DNA of 64,000 nucleotides, taken from Setophaga petechia. Lineage: Eukaryota > Chordata > Aves > Passeriformes > Parulidae. A program made the position numbers and the translations under genes. Below the pieces are notes generated by a model that did not search any database, was not told where the DNA came from, and saw nothing but the letters and a program-made list of their open reading frames with translations. The stretch's first letter is position 1, and each line of letters begins with the position of its first letter. The stretch is from assembly GCA_024362935.1 (NCBI GenBank), contig JANCRA010000008.1:33884557-33948556 (forward strand), written 5' to 3'. Positions 37,890 through 50,231 of this stretch are shown here, in pieces.

Positions 37890-37946
37890 CCATGTGCTCT
37901 GGTTGGGTTTATGAACAATTTATATTAGAAAAAAAAGATCATCAAA
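37890..37946 (+). repeat. dispersed direct repeat, copy A
   Basis: This ~55-base segment ('ctctggttgggtttatgaac', then TATATTAGAAAAAA and ATCATCAAA) matches 38984-39038 at about 37 of 45 aligned bases over its main block. Similarity stops on both sides. It may be two fragments of one old repeat family. Confidence 0.55.
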
Positions 37947-38983
37947 ACATTTTATAGGATGTAAACACTATGAAAAAAGGAAGCAAAGGGAAGAGATGGA
38001 ATGTGATACAGGATGAGTATGAGATGTGAGAAAGAAAAAAATATGTGAGAACTAGATTTATGAGTAGAGCAAGAGCTTGTTCAGTTTGAAACTCAAGGGA
38101 CTGACAGATTCAGCTAGCCATTATGTTGCTGAAAATGGAAAACTAAAATGCTATACTTCAAATATTACTTAGAGAGATAAATAAAAGAGTTTTATAACTT
38201 TTTTGTGAAATATGTATTTCTTGCTATACTTATTTGCATATAGAAATATAGCCTCGTATATGTTTGTATGATATGTATATGTTTAATCTGATTCAATCAT
38301 TATAAGAGCTGTGAAGAGTGCTCATGATGGATAAAGGTGACAGCTCAGACATCCCACAGAACTGCATCCACTTGGAACATATTTTTTTTAAATGTCCATG
38401 GTAAAATAACGGACTGGGGATAGCCAAAGTTAATTTTTGTTCTGGAGAAAGAATAGGTAGATTCAAGTACTATGAGATAGTAATTGCAAAAATAATGACG
38501 TTCATAGTACAGTGTAATGCAATGGTTTTATCTTTCTTCACAATAGTGCAGGAAACAACTTCCAGATACTATTACCCTGCTGCTCATTCCACTCATTCTA
38601 ATTCCTCAACCATACAGTTGTCAGTCTGTGTGCCAAAGAAGACAATCACTAGTGGGCTAAGGAGGGTAAAAGCCACATCTGAAATGACTGTATTGCTAGT
38701 AATTTTAAACAAAAGATCAAAGTTATGAGATGCTGGCTGAAAAACTTAGGCATGAAAAGACTGCTGTTGAAGACCTGGGCTTTGTTTCAAGACATTAAAC
38801 TATTTTTTTCTTGTCATGTTATGAGGTTTTTTAAATATAATTATTGTTTTAAATATATATTATTCACTAATAATGAAAGCCAGCACTACTAGTGTAATCA
38901 GTGGAGGTAGAATCTAGGTCTGGAAGTCAATCACTAGAGGAGGCAGGGTAGAGAGGGACTTTATATCTGAAAGTCAAACTGTT

Positions 38984-39038
38984 CCACATGTTCTGGTTAT
39001 GTTCATGAACATTGTATATTAGAAAAAATATCATCAAA
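38984..39038 (+). repeat. dispersed direct repeat, copy B
   Basis: Partner of 37890-37946: 'ttctggttatgttcatgaac', then TATATTAGAAAAAA and ATCATCAAA. Same orientation, about 1.1 kb away. Confidence 0.55.
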
Positions 39039-39304
39039 GTGCCTGAGGAAAGATCTGCAGTACAAATTCATGATGAACAAAAATGTTAAATCTTAAACGT
39101 TTATTGACTTGTTCTTGTACTATGTCAGTAATTTGACTTTTACCATGAACAGTAAAAGGGAATGCATAAGAAGAGCAACATGACTATTGCTTTAGAAATA
39201 ATAGTATTATACTGTACCGTTTCCAAAGCAACATATGACATTGTTTTCATGTAATTCAATTAACTTGTGCTCCTTTGCAATTGATTATTTTCTACACCTG
39301 CATT

Positions 39305-39343
39305 TCAACATAGAAAAAAAAATTCAACATAAAAAAAAATTTA
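39305..39343. repeat. short A-rich tandem repeat
   Basis: Two ~19-base units, TCAACATAGAAAAAAAAAT and TCAACATAAAAAAAAATTT, lie side by side. Confidence 0.5.
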
Positions 39344-41228
39344 GCTATTGATTTTGTGCTTTCTTTCATCCTTTGCAGTAACTTGCCTCATGCACACTGA
39401 AAAGTGCTGACAGTTCCAAAAGAAAATCACCAATTGGCAGACATATAGGATTTCACAGATAGCTGGTTAGGTTGTTTCTATAATGGAATTTTCACAAAGC
39501 TATGCCAATAAATTAATGACAAATGGAGCTCAGAGCCCCTACAGGATACGCTTCCCTGCTTCCGTAGCTCTTAGAATATTTTATTACTATTTTACCTCTT
39601 TGATGCACTGACTTATTTGTCACAACATTTTAGTCAAATTGCTTTGTTTATATCCTAAACCTTTAAAAACACAAGTTGAAACACAAAACAAGAATGTCGG
39701 ATGATTCTTCTTTTAAATCAGTGTCTCTGTATTCTGAGAATCACTCAGTGAAACAATAATTGGAAGAAAAGAATCCTCTTTGTATAAAGGCTCGTAGGAC
39801 ACTAGGATTGGTTTCTTTTGAATAACTTTGCAGGTAGTTATAGATATTGACAAAGGAACTCTCAGCACACCCATTCAATAGATGGTAATTTCTATTGAAT
39901 TAATTTCTATTCTACCCCAAATCAGAAGAATATTAGCATCAAGCTCAATGATATATAGAATTAAGTCAAAAGAATTTTTCATGAACCAGAAAGAAAATCG
40001 GTTTCTGAATACCAAGGTATTAAAAATGATTAACAATAATATGCATATTCTTAATTTAGAAGATGTAATACATGCATTGAAAAATTATTCTTAGTATCTT
40101 CAAGAAAACAAATTAACAATAAAGCCTAAACTGTAATCACACAGGTGAATTACTGGAAAATTAGAACACTTCATATTGACTCTTGTGTGTCTTGTAACAT
40201 CTCAACACTGCAATTAGCAACACATATTCTCACATAATTCTCATATAATTAAGGCAATTGAACCTTTTTCACTTTTATTGCCTGCAATTACTGTTTAATT
40301 TTAGTTAAGTTTTTAATATCATTGCCTATGTTGAAGGACTTTATAAAATACTTAAATTTTCAGGAAAATTCTTCAATACATGTGTATAGATACACTGGTA
40401 ATTCCTTTTCTCAATGTATTCATTATATTAAGCACAGCCAGACAATTTCAAATTCTCAGCATAAGAAAGGTCCAGAGTAAGAGCCAACATAGCTTTCAGA
40501 AGAACTGTGGTGATATTCAGGGGCAATTGTCTTCAGGCAATGTGTTAAGATATATTCCTTGGTCTCCAAGTAGGAAAAATCCCACCAAATGTATTAACAC
40601 AGGTGTATCAAGAGCAGACTGTCATACTTTGTCTCCAAATGACGCAAGTAAAGTGCATAACATTTGCTAAAGGCAATTTGGCAAGCTGCAACTCTTTCCA
40701 AAATTTCCTGAAATAAAGTGCATCTTACTTGGCTGATCCACAGCACATCTTCCTTTCTGATTGATCTCCTTGAAAGTTGGTGGAAAACTTGAAGTAACTG
40801 CAGCTGCATTGATCAATACCTGATCAATTCTCTGCCCCGGTGTTCCTGTAACAGCATCCCATAGAGACTGGCTGGCACAGAAGTTCACAGGTCTTGCTCT
40901 TCTTTCAGTACCTCAGTGGGAAATCACCCTTGGAAGATCTGGAGATGTAAGGGAAAGCATATTATGGAGCTATGACCCTGAAATTGTGGCATTGGTTACA
41001 AAGAATGAGATGAAGAACACAAGAGAAGAGAAAATGCACCCAGCTCTGAAACTGTGATCCAAAAAAACTACCTTGATGATCCCTTGAAAGGGGCTTCCAA
41101 GTTCCCTAAGGAGGGATGAGTAACACTTCTCACAGCTCATCTGAGCCACAGAACTGATTTGTGGGGCCTCTCAAAATGGTCAGGTCCTGTCACCTGGGCA
41201 TTTGTTTTGTTTTGGTTTGGGTTTTTTG

Positions 41229-41264
41229 TTTTTTTTTTTTTTTTTTTTTTTTTTATTTTTTTTT
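41229..41264. repeat. T26 plus T9 homopolymer in T/G-rich tract
   Basis: 26 uninterrupted T (41229-41254), one A, then 9 T, within a T/G-rich low-complexity stretch from about 41202 to 41310. The lysine-rich 60-codon minus frame across it (41180-41362) is an artefact of the tract. Confidence 0.9.
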
Positions 41265-41956
41265 GTTTGTGGGGGTTTTTTTAGAGTTTTCTTTTTTGGT
41301 TTTTTAATTTTCTGTGTAAAATGGTGAAGGAAGAGCTGGGAATTCAGCCTCCAGTCTAACATTATACAGAGCAGCTCTCAATATTGGATTTTTTGGCTTA
41401 CTGTTCTGAAGCTCCTAGTTAAGGCGCCATTTTACAATTTGTATTTCAATCCAGGGATCTGGCAAACACAGTGCTGGAGGAGCAGCACTAACTTTTAAGC
41501 CCCCATGTCTTTTATTGCATACTGTCTCTACTCTGCTGGAATCTTTTAGAGGCAATCCATTAACTGTACCGTATTATCAATCATCACACCTTCTTGGTAA
41601 CACTTTATGTGTTAATTCACAATAAGGTTATGGTGTACTGGTTTTCTTTAAAGACAGATTAAATTCTTTCCCCTAGTTAATTTCTTTGGATTCCACTAAG
41701 GATTGACAACTGTATTTTAATACAGATATTTTCTTGAAAACAAAACTTAGTTTTTTGTATCTTTTGTGGTGCGGATCTGATCTGATGAAGAAAGATAAAT
41801 CACTATAAACCCGGGATTATTGAACAATCCTCAATATACACCACAAGAACAGCATCTAGCTATGCATGACTTGAGGACATGTTAAATATCCGTTCTTAAT
41901 TCTTAAATAATAATAGTGGCAACTATCTTCATTAATATTTAAGCATCCTCTCCCAC

Positions 41957-41971
41957 AAAAAAAAAAAAAAA
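41957..41971. repeat. A15 homopolymer
   Basis: 15 uninterrupted A. Confidence 0.9.
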
Positions 41972-42178
41972 CCAAAAACTAGTTTTGCAAAATAAGTTTT
42001 AGTTGCAAAGTTTTTTTAAATTCCTCTCCCTTTATCACCACTCTCTGTTGTAAAGGGAAGGAAGCTGATGGTCATTTTGGATAAGTTCTTTCAAATAGAA
42101 AGTCTTGCATATGATTGAAAATTCAGAAAAACAGCTGTCTGTTGAAACAGTGCAAAGTTGAAACACAGTCTAAAAAGT

Positions 42179-42199
42179 AAAAAAAAAAAAAAAAAAAAA
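42179..42199. repeat. A21 homopolymer
   Basis: 21 uninterrupted A, followed by 'caaacaaaaaacccc'. Confidence 0.9.
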
Positions 42200-42372
42200 C
42201 AAACAAAAAACCCCAAAACCTTATTCTTAAGCAAATGCCTTACTCCTACTATAAATAATGTGACTTTGAAATATTGTGCAGCAACTCTGAAAAAGGCCCT
42301 TTCGTTACCCATACAGAACATGAGTAACTGCTAAATTTAGCATTTATTAGCAGATAAAGCACAGGTTTTACA

Positions 42373-42373
<1 letters not shown>

Positions 42374-42416
<43 letters not shown>
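42374..42416. repeat. A43 homopolymer
   Basis: 43 uninterrupted A between 'ggttttacac' and 'tcccctatat'. No AATAAA lies within the preceding 30 bases and no matching gene-like sequence precedes it, so a retrocopy tail is not supported. The exact length is prone to sequencing error. Confidence 0.9.
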
Positions 42417-42420
<4 letters not shown>

Positions 42421-42749
42421 CTATATTGAGTTCATAGACAAAATTCCAAAATGGAGATTCAGAATATAGGAAGTTCTTCAAGATTTTACCTGACCATTTA
42501 TATTAAGCCAGATCAAGAGTAAGAACGAGTATCTTTGATGAAGAATATCAGTTTTGCAAGTGTAAGCAAGTGCAGCTTTACTTGGGATCATACACTCATT
42601 GACTTGGATGTATCTGATGAAAAAATAAGGTGGTTCCTTAAGTAGTAGGACAACCAACTTTTATAGTGTTTGTGGGCCTAACAAGGACAATTTGGGGGAC
42701 AGGACAGGGGGAGGACAAGAAACATAAATCCCTCACAGAACCATCACAA

Positions 42750-43195
42750 CAAAAAAAACAACTGCAGTGAGACAAAGAGTTTTGAAGACACCAAACTGGG
42801 CAACAAGGATCAAGAGGATGTGCTCCAGGCTCTGGAGCAGAGATTCTCATTCAGCCCCTGGAGAAGACCATAGTGAAGCAGGCTGTCAACGTGCAGCCCA
42901 TGGAGAAGCCCATGTCAGAGTGGGCACGTATTCCCTGAAAGAAATTCCAGCCCATAAGGAAACCATGCAGGAACTGGATTATCCTAAAGGACAGTAGCAC
43001 ATGGAAAAGATCCATGTGGAAAAGTCTGAGGAGGAAGAAGCATCATAGAGGAACTCTTATGGACTAACCACAACTCTCATTTCCTATTCCACTGTACCGC
43101 TTGGGGAAGAGGTAGAGAAGTAGAGAGGCTGGAAGTGAAGGAAAGAAGTTGAGCCTGGGTAGAAGAAGGGAAAGGTGAAGGAGGCTTAGGTTTGT
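42750..43195 (+). mobile_element. degraded ERV LTR, same family as 2693-3879
   Basis: Shared phrases with the LTR at 2.7 kb, in the same order and orientation: 'gatgtgctccaggc', 'ggagcagagatt', 'agtgaagcaggctgt', 'cagcccatgga', 'aaccacaactctcatttcc' and 'agttgagcctgg'. The copy lacks the middle ('ctggagcag' repeats) and everything beyond about 43195, and has many substitutions. It is a broken relic without internal sequence; the 5' boundary is approximate. Confidence 0.7.
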
Positions 43196-46179
43196 TTTGG
43201 TTTCTGTTTGTTTGGGTTTTTTTTCAAAGTTTTTAGTTCTGATATTTTTTAAGCACATAGCTGTGTTTAAAGGTAATTTTCAAACCCATTTTAAGAGCAC
43301 CATTGTTAAAGGAAGTGCAGTGGCAGAAAACTATTTTGCTGTTCTTCACTACAAAATTCAGTGTCCTGACACCATTCTCTTGTCATATATGAGGCTAATG
43401 TGTTTTTCATTTTGCATTCTCCAGATCAATGATTAGGTTAGAAAGAGTGGGATGCTGTGGCTCTGCACATCAGCTGAAGTTTCTTCCACAGAACAACCAT
43501 TTTTTGGTTCATTTCTTTCAGTGAGATCACAAGTTAGAAGACAAGATGTTGATTGGAAGAAGGTAGACAGCATAGCTCACTGAAAGTCATGATCATTATT
43601 AAAAGTTAGGGGTCAAACTTTGCTAGAACCCAACATTAAACAATAATTACAGTGTAGGCAGGTGCTTGTCAGCCCCTTCTGACTGGTGCTAGTTTACATG
43701 CATACATCTCAAACACAAAACCAGGACGAATTTGCAAGGTTATTATTAAATCCTTTGGCAAACTCATGTCATCTTCCTCCCTGACTTCCAGCTATAGAGC
43801 CATGCTCTAGAAAACCAAACCCAGGGAAGGATTGGAGCTGTGAGATGACTGTCAGAAAAGGATCACAGTCCAAACATGGGGGAATGGACTTTCCATTGAA
43901 AATTTGTTTTCTTAATTCAGGAATCCAGGCCATATGAGGCTGATACAACTTCAGAACTTGCTCCATATCTATTGCTTTTATGTTTTCCCACAAAAGAGAG
44001 TAAAGTTGATCATCTTCTCAACCTACCTTGCTATTAAATACTCAAGAAGCTTAAAATTTCCTTGGCTTATGGAGATATGATTCTGAGATCATTTGTGTAG
44101 CTTGTTAAACTCTTGTAAAGGGGGATTTCCATCCAGGATGCATTTAGTAACAAACCTTCACTTAAATGCATTTAGACAACTGCAGTTGATTTTAATGCAT
44201 GTATCAGCAGGTCACATTTGGCTCATGGTCAAGGTTATTCTTTACTGTTAAGTTTTATTCTTGTACTGTCCTTTTTAAGGTCAGGGCACAGAAAGCTGAC
44301 TTTAATCCAGAGTAAATATATACTTTTGATATGTTTCTGTTCTTATTCAGCCCACTTTATTATAACATTTTGAAAATGCTCACAGTAATATGTATTTCTT
44401 TCCTGTCACAAAGCTTAGAACCATTCATTGTTCAGCTTCTGGATAACTGAGAAATGGCCATTTTAAAGAATGTGATTGTACTTCTCTCAGATTTCTGTGA
44501 TAATCATTCTGCATCATTCCTAAACTCTGCTTCTTCCTACAGTCAAAGAACCAGTCCATTTTTGGAAAACATTGAGCTCAGAGACTACCTTAGTGCACAT
44601 AACTATAGAAACATTCAATTTCTCCTCAAATAGGGACAATGTAATTCAAACAAATGTATTAAATGTGTTGAAAGAGTCAAAAGCAAATTATGAAAATAAA
44701 GTGGAACCTAAAAAAATATGCAATTAAGCTCAGATTATTTTGCACTGCTAAATTCACTCTAAGACTTGCACTAAGATGACATAAATGACAGCAATTGTAC
44801 AACAATACTGAAACTATTAGAAAGATTTGGTTGGTTTTTATAAAGCATACAAAAATCTTAATTAAATAAAAGCAATCTGACATTTTAAATATCGGTTCCA
44901 AAGCTTATCCTTTATTTTTAATTTGTTTTTGCAGAAAATCACACCCCTCCTCCACAAACCCAAAGCAAACCTTAAGGTGCAAATTTTCATTTTCTGTTAT
45001 AACTCTGTGCATTGCATGAGTTACTCATCCAATAAATTAAATTTTAAAATAAAATATTGATGTTTAAGGAAGTGTCATGAAAAAGACTTATGTGTTTTGA
45101 ATTTTGAGAATAAACAACTCCTGCTACTCTTGTTAAAACACAATCTGCAACTCTTAAAAATTGTTAGATGAAGTGGATTACTACAGAAAAAATTATTTTC
45201 TTTTGTCAGAAATAAGAGATAGATTGTTTGCTTTTGTATTTAATAATTGCAACTAATGTCAGCCATCTCTCTATTTGTTTTCTTAGAATTTGGCATCATT
45301 AATGTCAATATAATTATCATCCCCTGAAATCCCCTGACATTTCTTCTTGGTATTGTAGCTGTATCATACCTTTTTTAAGCTTTTTAATTTAAAGAAGGAC
45401 TTTTCATTCCTTATCATACATTGTGTATCTAGAGTTTTTGCCATTGTCAGTATTTCACAACAACATAGAGTAAAAATATTTAAAATATAAACTTAACTTT
45501 TTGTAACAGACATAAATGAACAGATTTGTGACTATTAAAGCTTGAAAGCCTCTTTAGCTATTATTTCTTTCAAAGCCAGCAGTATACTCTAGAGAAAACA
45601 TATCAAGGAAGCTAAAGGTACAACTACATTGAATATGCCTCAGTATATTACAGAGAGTATCTGGCTGGAATTTTAAAATATCTGTACTATTTTAACATAT
45701 CATACTCTATGGAAAGTAAATGGGAAGGAACATAAGAAAAAGAAAATAAAAGTGGTTTTATTTGCAGTATGGATTTAAAGGAGTTAACTGTAAATCTTTT
45801 CAGTTGACTGTGCTTATTTCATTGCTTATTTAAATAGATTTTTTTCTATTTAAATCAATCCACAAGGATTGCATGAGGTTTCTTCCCATGTACCCATGTA
45901 CCCATTCTATCAAGCGTGATAGGGAACTGTTCCCTTTTCACTTGGGGGTTAGAGCTCAGAAGAACATAGCTTCTTGTTGAGGTGTTCTTTCCTAAATATA
46001 AGTGCAAAGAGATTAATAAACTTCACTATTCTTTCATCCAGAAAAAGATTATTTTCTTGATGAGGGAAAAGTGAACAATTTCAAAGTGGTTCAGTTTGGC
46101 AAAGAAAATAGAAGCTATCGCCTGTCTTTGTGAAATGAGTGTCCGCTCAAGTTATTCATTAAAACAGAGGAAAAATGGG

Positions 46180-46500
46180 AGGGAAAGTCGATCTTGTTTT
46201 CATTCAGCTGTTAAGCAGATATCCCTAGCAAGCAATGTGTATTGTATGGCCAAGCTTGACAAGCCTGCTTAAGAGAAATTCTTTCCACAGTTTTTCTGCA
46301 AAGACAGCTACATTTGCACTTCGTTGTCTTTTATTCAAGTTCTTTTCCCGAGCAATTTTCAGTCAGGGTCAGTGAATTAAACCTTTCAACAATGTTGCGA
46401 GACACTGAAAGTTATGTATCTCTGTTTTATGACATGAGGTATAAAACTTTAAAGCCTCAATCCATAAAAAACTTTCACTGTCTGATGTAACATTTAAATG
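46180..46500. other. candidate conserved non-coding segment
   Basis: Compared with its surroundings this segment is less repetitive and keeps several CpGs ('aaagtcgatc', 'cacttcgttg', 'ttcccgagca', 'gttgcgagac'). No frame of useful length covers it. The call is a visual impression only; comparison with other bird genomes would decide it. Confidence 0.2.
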
Positions 46501-49500
46501 GAATTTGCAAGCACAAATCCAAAACGCAGGTCCTCAACTCTTCCTTCTTCTACAGTCTAACACTGTAGATGTTATGGTGATGGCAAAACAGTATTAATTG
46601 AAAAATATTAAAGTTAAATTAATGGGCACTGATGCTTTAATACTTAAAAGGAATAAAAATACTGAGCAATTGGAGCAGGGATGGGAAAAATGTTTCTTCT
46701 TAGATGAATACATAGTGAAACACACATAGTGAAGGGGGGTCATTTTCTTTTCCTCAATTTTTTTTGTCCAGTGAACTTGTGGTTCTTCTTTGCAAAGTAT
46801 GTATCTTCAAAAACAGAAGCAGATATTTCCTATTGCCATGTGATCAAATCTTTCTCCAGGAAAATAGGAGAGAGCAGAATCAGATTCCAAAATCCATAGT
46901 GGACTGTTCTGAGTTATGGACTTACATCGCTTCCTAAAACATATTTTAAAGTCAGAATATGAAGACTGGGGATGCTAAAAAAAGAAGGAAAAAGGGAAAG
47001 AAGAAAAGATTATCAGATGGAAAGAGAATGGAGCAAGGGAAGGAAGGTTGGGCAGAAGCGTTCACAATGCCATATACTAATAAGTTGACAACTTTATTGC
47101 ATTTAAATGGTTATATTTCTTCCTATATTTCAACTATATTAATTCTAGCTGTAAAGTATGGCTTTGCACAGCACTGCAAACCCCACCATAGCATGTGCAA
47201 AAATATTAAAAATAAGGAAACCCAGTGGTGCCCAGACCAACATTTTTTGGATGCACTTTTCCATATTTCTAAAATAGAAATAAATAATACTGCTAAAGTA
47301 TTACTATAAAAAATACTATGAAAATTCTACTATAAATAATACTAAATAATAAAATAATACTATGGGGTATTATAGTGAGTAAAAATTATTTCTTCCTCAA
47401 AATTCTGGAAGGGAAATTCTTTATTTCACAAATAAAAATTCTCTTTTTTTATTGGTTGCTCTCTGGCCATCTTCCAAGGATTTGCATTTTTTCCCTAGAA
47501 ACTGCTGACTCAGTCTGTTTTCAATTCTTCTGATTAACATCCAGGCTGGAATTTACAAAGAAATCACAAATCATGAATTAAGAATAATGTTGCTCAACTT
47601 ATCTCCTTCTACTTCCACTGAACAAATGAAGACTCTTTCTCAGAATAATTTTGAAAAAATGATGTGTTCATGTGTTTTAAGAGAAGAAATAAATATATGA
47701 ACTACAGTTCCTTTAATATATGATTAAATGTATTTAAATAAATTTTCTATTTGCTTTTTCAAAGTCAACATCACTTCTAAAGTTAATAAGAAATTTAATA
47801 TATTTTCTGTGGTAGTTGCATTTTTTCTTTCCTTATTCTATTCCTGGTTGTCCATTTTAATGATTTGGCCGCTGGTTTTCCTCTATACTATAAACTTATT
47901 TTTAAGGTTGGTTTTATTTTTTTCCAGTGAAAATGAAGATTTCCTATACTGTATTTGTAGAGAGTTATTTGCAGTATAAAGGAATTACTCCCACAGTAGC
48001 TTACAGCTCTTGGGTGAATAATATTGTGTGCTCCTTGGTTTCCATGTTCACTATCTTGCACATCAAATTTATAAGAAGAGGAGATATTACCCCTTTTAAA
48101 GAAACTGACATTTAAATTGGTAACTACTGGTATAAATAACACACTTCGTCTTATTAACTGTGGAAATAATAAAGCAAATCCATTGTTGATGTGTTGAGTT
48201 CAAGACATCTTCATGTATAGACTTTCACTCCTTTCTTATTATTTGCATGTTCTTTTCTCCTTTATTGTCATAATATTTTTTTCCTTGCTTCTCTCACCCT
48301 TGCTTTGGGTTCCCCTTGCCACTCTCCCATTTTCAAAAGTAGTATCCTTTCCAGTTGCCAATAAATTTGAATACATTTTGTCTTTTAGGGAACTAGCTGT
48401 CTCATATCACTAAATAAAGGGGTCAATATCAACAGAAACAAGTGTTTCAGTTCGTCTTGTTTTATTGGCATTGAACAAACATCGAACAAACGGTGACTTC
48501 TGTAATGTTAAGCTGCATTGAACTAAATACTTTCCAAATTTTCCAGTACTCTGGGTACAGCCTTCAGTCTAAATTGCATTGTAGATTTGCTGTAGGAAGA
48601 GTTGATTTTGTGTGCAGATTCCATTGTCCAGTTTGGTCAGCATTGCCAGTGTATCCCTTATCCCAGATGGCACGCAAATTCCACTTATGCCAGCTGTATC
48701 AGACATTGGCTTTGTATCATGTCATGAAATAATTCACTGTGTTTGGGAAGTGTTGGATTCACTCTTCATGTGCAGCAGTGTTCTGTGTGTCTGCTCTGCT
48801 CATTTCTCAGAACTGTATTGGAGCTGCAGCCCAGGCAAAGAGAAACTCACTAGGTTACTGCTAGAAGAGGCAGGCCTGTGCTGGTTTTCACACATATAAT
48901 ACTTCTTTATCTCTTCCCCCTTACCACCACCCACCAGTATGCATGATTCACAGTAATTTTGAAAGAGGTAGTAAGATGATTACTTTAGGCTTTGTCTGAA
49001 AATCACAGCCATTACTTCATCACTGGCCTCCTCCTCCTTGAAGTGGACTGGTGCAAGACAGATTTTGCCTAATATAGACTTGAATAATTCTGCTAGAGTA
49101 AATATTAAAACCAAAGCTATTTTTTCAACAGCTCCTTAACGCTTAATTTTATTCTTTTGTATTTTGCCTGTGATTTCTTTTGGCAGAAAAAAAAGTAAAA
49201 AAATATGTCAGTCTGCAATTATTTATGTGCTCTGAGATGATCTTCCCTCTGAGAAGTTTTGACTATAGGGAGGAAATTCTGTTCTCTACAGTATGATTCC
49301 ATACTTAGACTCCAGGGAGTCAGGACTGATAATAAATTATTTTGGGGTTGTGCCTTCTCAATGGTTAAGAAAGCATGCCAGAATGATATTTTAACCAAAA
49401 ATGTCATAAATATTAGGCCTTTGGAAAGGGGTTACACAGACACCCTGAATAACTTTTCTATGATCTCATAGCAATTATAAAAAAACTATGGTACAGTAGA

Positions 49501-50001
49501 ACTGATATTTTGGCTTACAGGTCCCTGGCACTATTGCATCTCAGCCTAGAGGAGATGTCCAGTTATCTAGATTCCATGTTGCCAAGCCAACTCTGGAAAC
49601 AAATTCTGAGTGTTGCAGGGGCCAATGAAAGTCAGGTTAACATGATGTTTAATTTGAATTTGATGGCAACACATATAATTACAGCAACACCTAAATTCAT
49701 GGTTTATAACTGCAGTAACAAAAAAGCTGCACAATAGATTGAATGGTCAGTCAGTATAACACCTTCAAAACCTACCAGTTTATGGCAGACCATCCAAAGG
49801 CAAATTCTGCTAATGATTATTTCCATTCTCAAATTTAACATTTATTCCCTGGCCATGTAGAAAACTGTGACTTTTTCAGAAAACTGTGAAAACTGGAAAA
49901 ATACAAGGTACTTCCTAGAACTTATAAATGGCTTTTAGCTGGCTATTACAGGAATGCTTTCTCTAAGTAATTAGTTCATAGATGAGACTACAATCTAGTC
50001 C

Positions 50002-50046
50002 CCTAGGTGATGAGTTCAAGTTCTAATCACCTAGGTGATGAGTTCA
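50002..50046. repeat. two-copy direct repeat, 28-bp period
   Basis: CCTAGGTGATGAGTTCA occurs at 50002-50018 and again at 50030-50046. The second copy also lies in a TCACCTAGGTGA palindrome. Confidence 0.8.
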
Positions 50047-50208
50047 CCTTGACTTAGTGACCTGTAAAAATTTAGATCAGGTCTTTGACCTTCAGAAATA
50101 ATTCTATAACCTGCTACTTGCAAAAGCACAGCGATGCATTTTCTAGCAGTGTAAGATACACACTGCAGGTTCAAAGCCCCAGCTAAGCATCCCTGTTGTC
50201 AATGCAGC

Positions 50209-50231
50209 AAAAAAAAAAAAAAAAAAAAAAA
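50209..50231. repeat. A23 homopolymer
   Basis: 23 uninterrupted A. A 73-codon frame through it (50196-50417) is not credible. Confidence 0.9.

Larger units (their letters stand above)
37561..41200. other. intergenic, no gene seen
   Basis: AT-rich. It contains a dispersed direct repeat (37890-37946 and 38984-39038), a short A-rich tandem near 39305-39343, and two overlapping minus-strand frames at 40594-40888 that I could not identify. Confidence 0.5.
41265..42749. other. intergenic with clustered homopolymers
   Basis: No gene or recognised mobile element. Four long A/T homopolymers lie between 41.2 and 42.4 kb. The DNA between 42417 and 42749 includes a purine-rich patch just ahead of the degraded LTR. 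Confidence 0.5.

Noticed and set aside
40594..40888. Two overlapping minus-strand frames (71 and 73 codons) that look more protein-like than most
   Set aside because: I could not place either in any family, they use different frames over the same DNA, and there is no poly(A) tail on the appropriate side to suggest a retrocopy.
42374..42416. A43 as the tail of a processed pseudogene
   Set aside because: No poly(A) signal at the expected distance, no coding similarity upstream and no evident flanking duplication.
46959..47309. 116-codon plus-strand frame beginning with a lysine-rich run
   Set aside because: The start is an A/G tract; the remainder shows no domain. Most likely chance.
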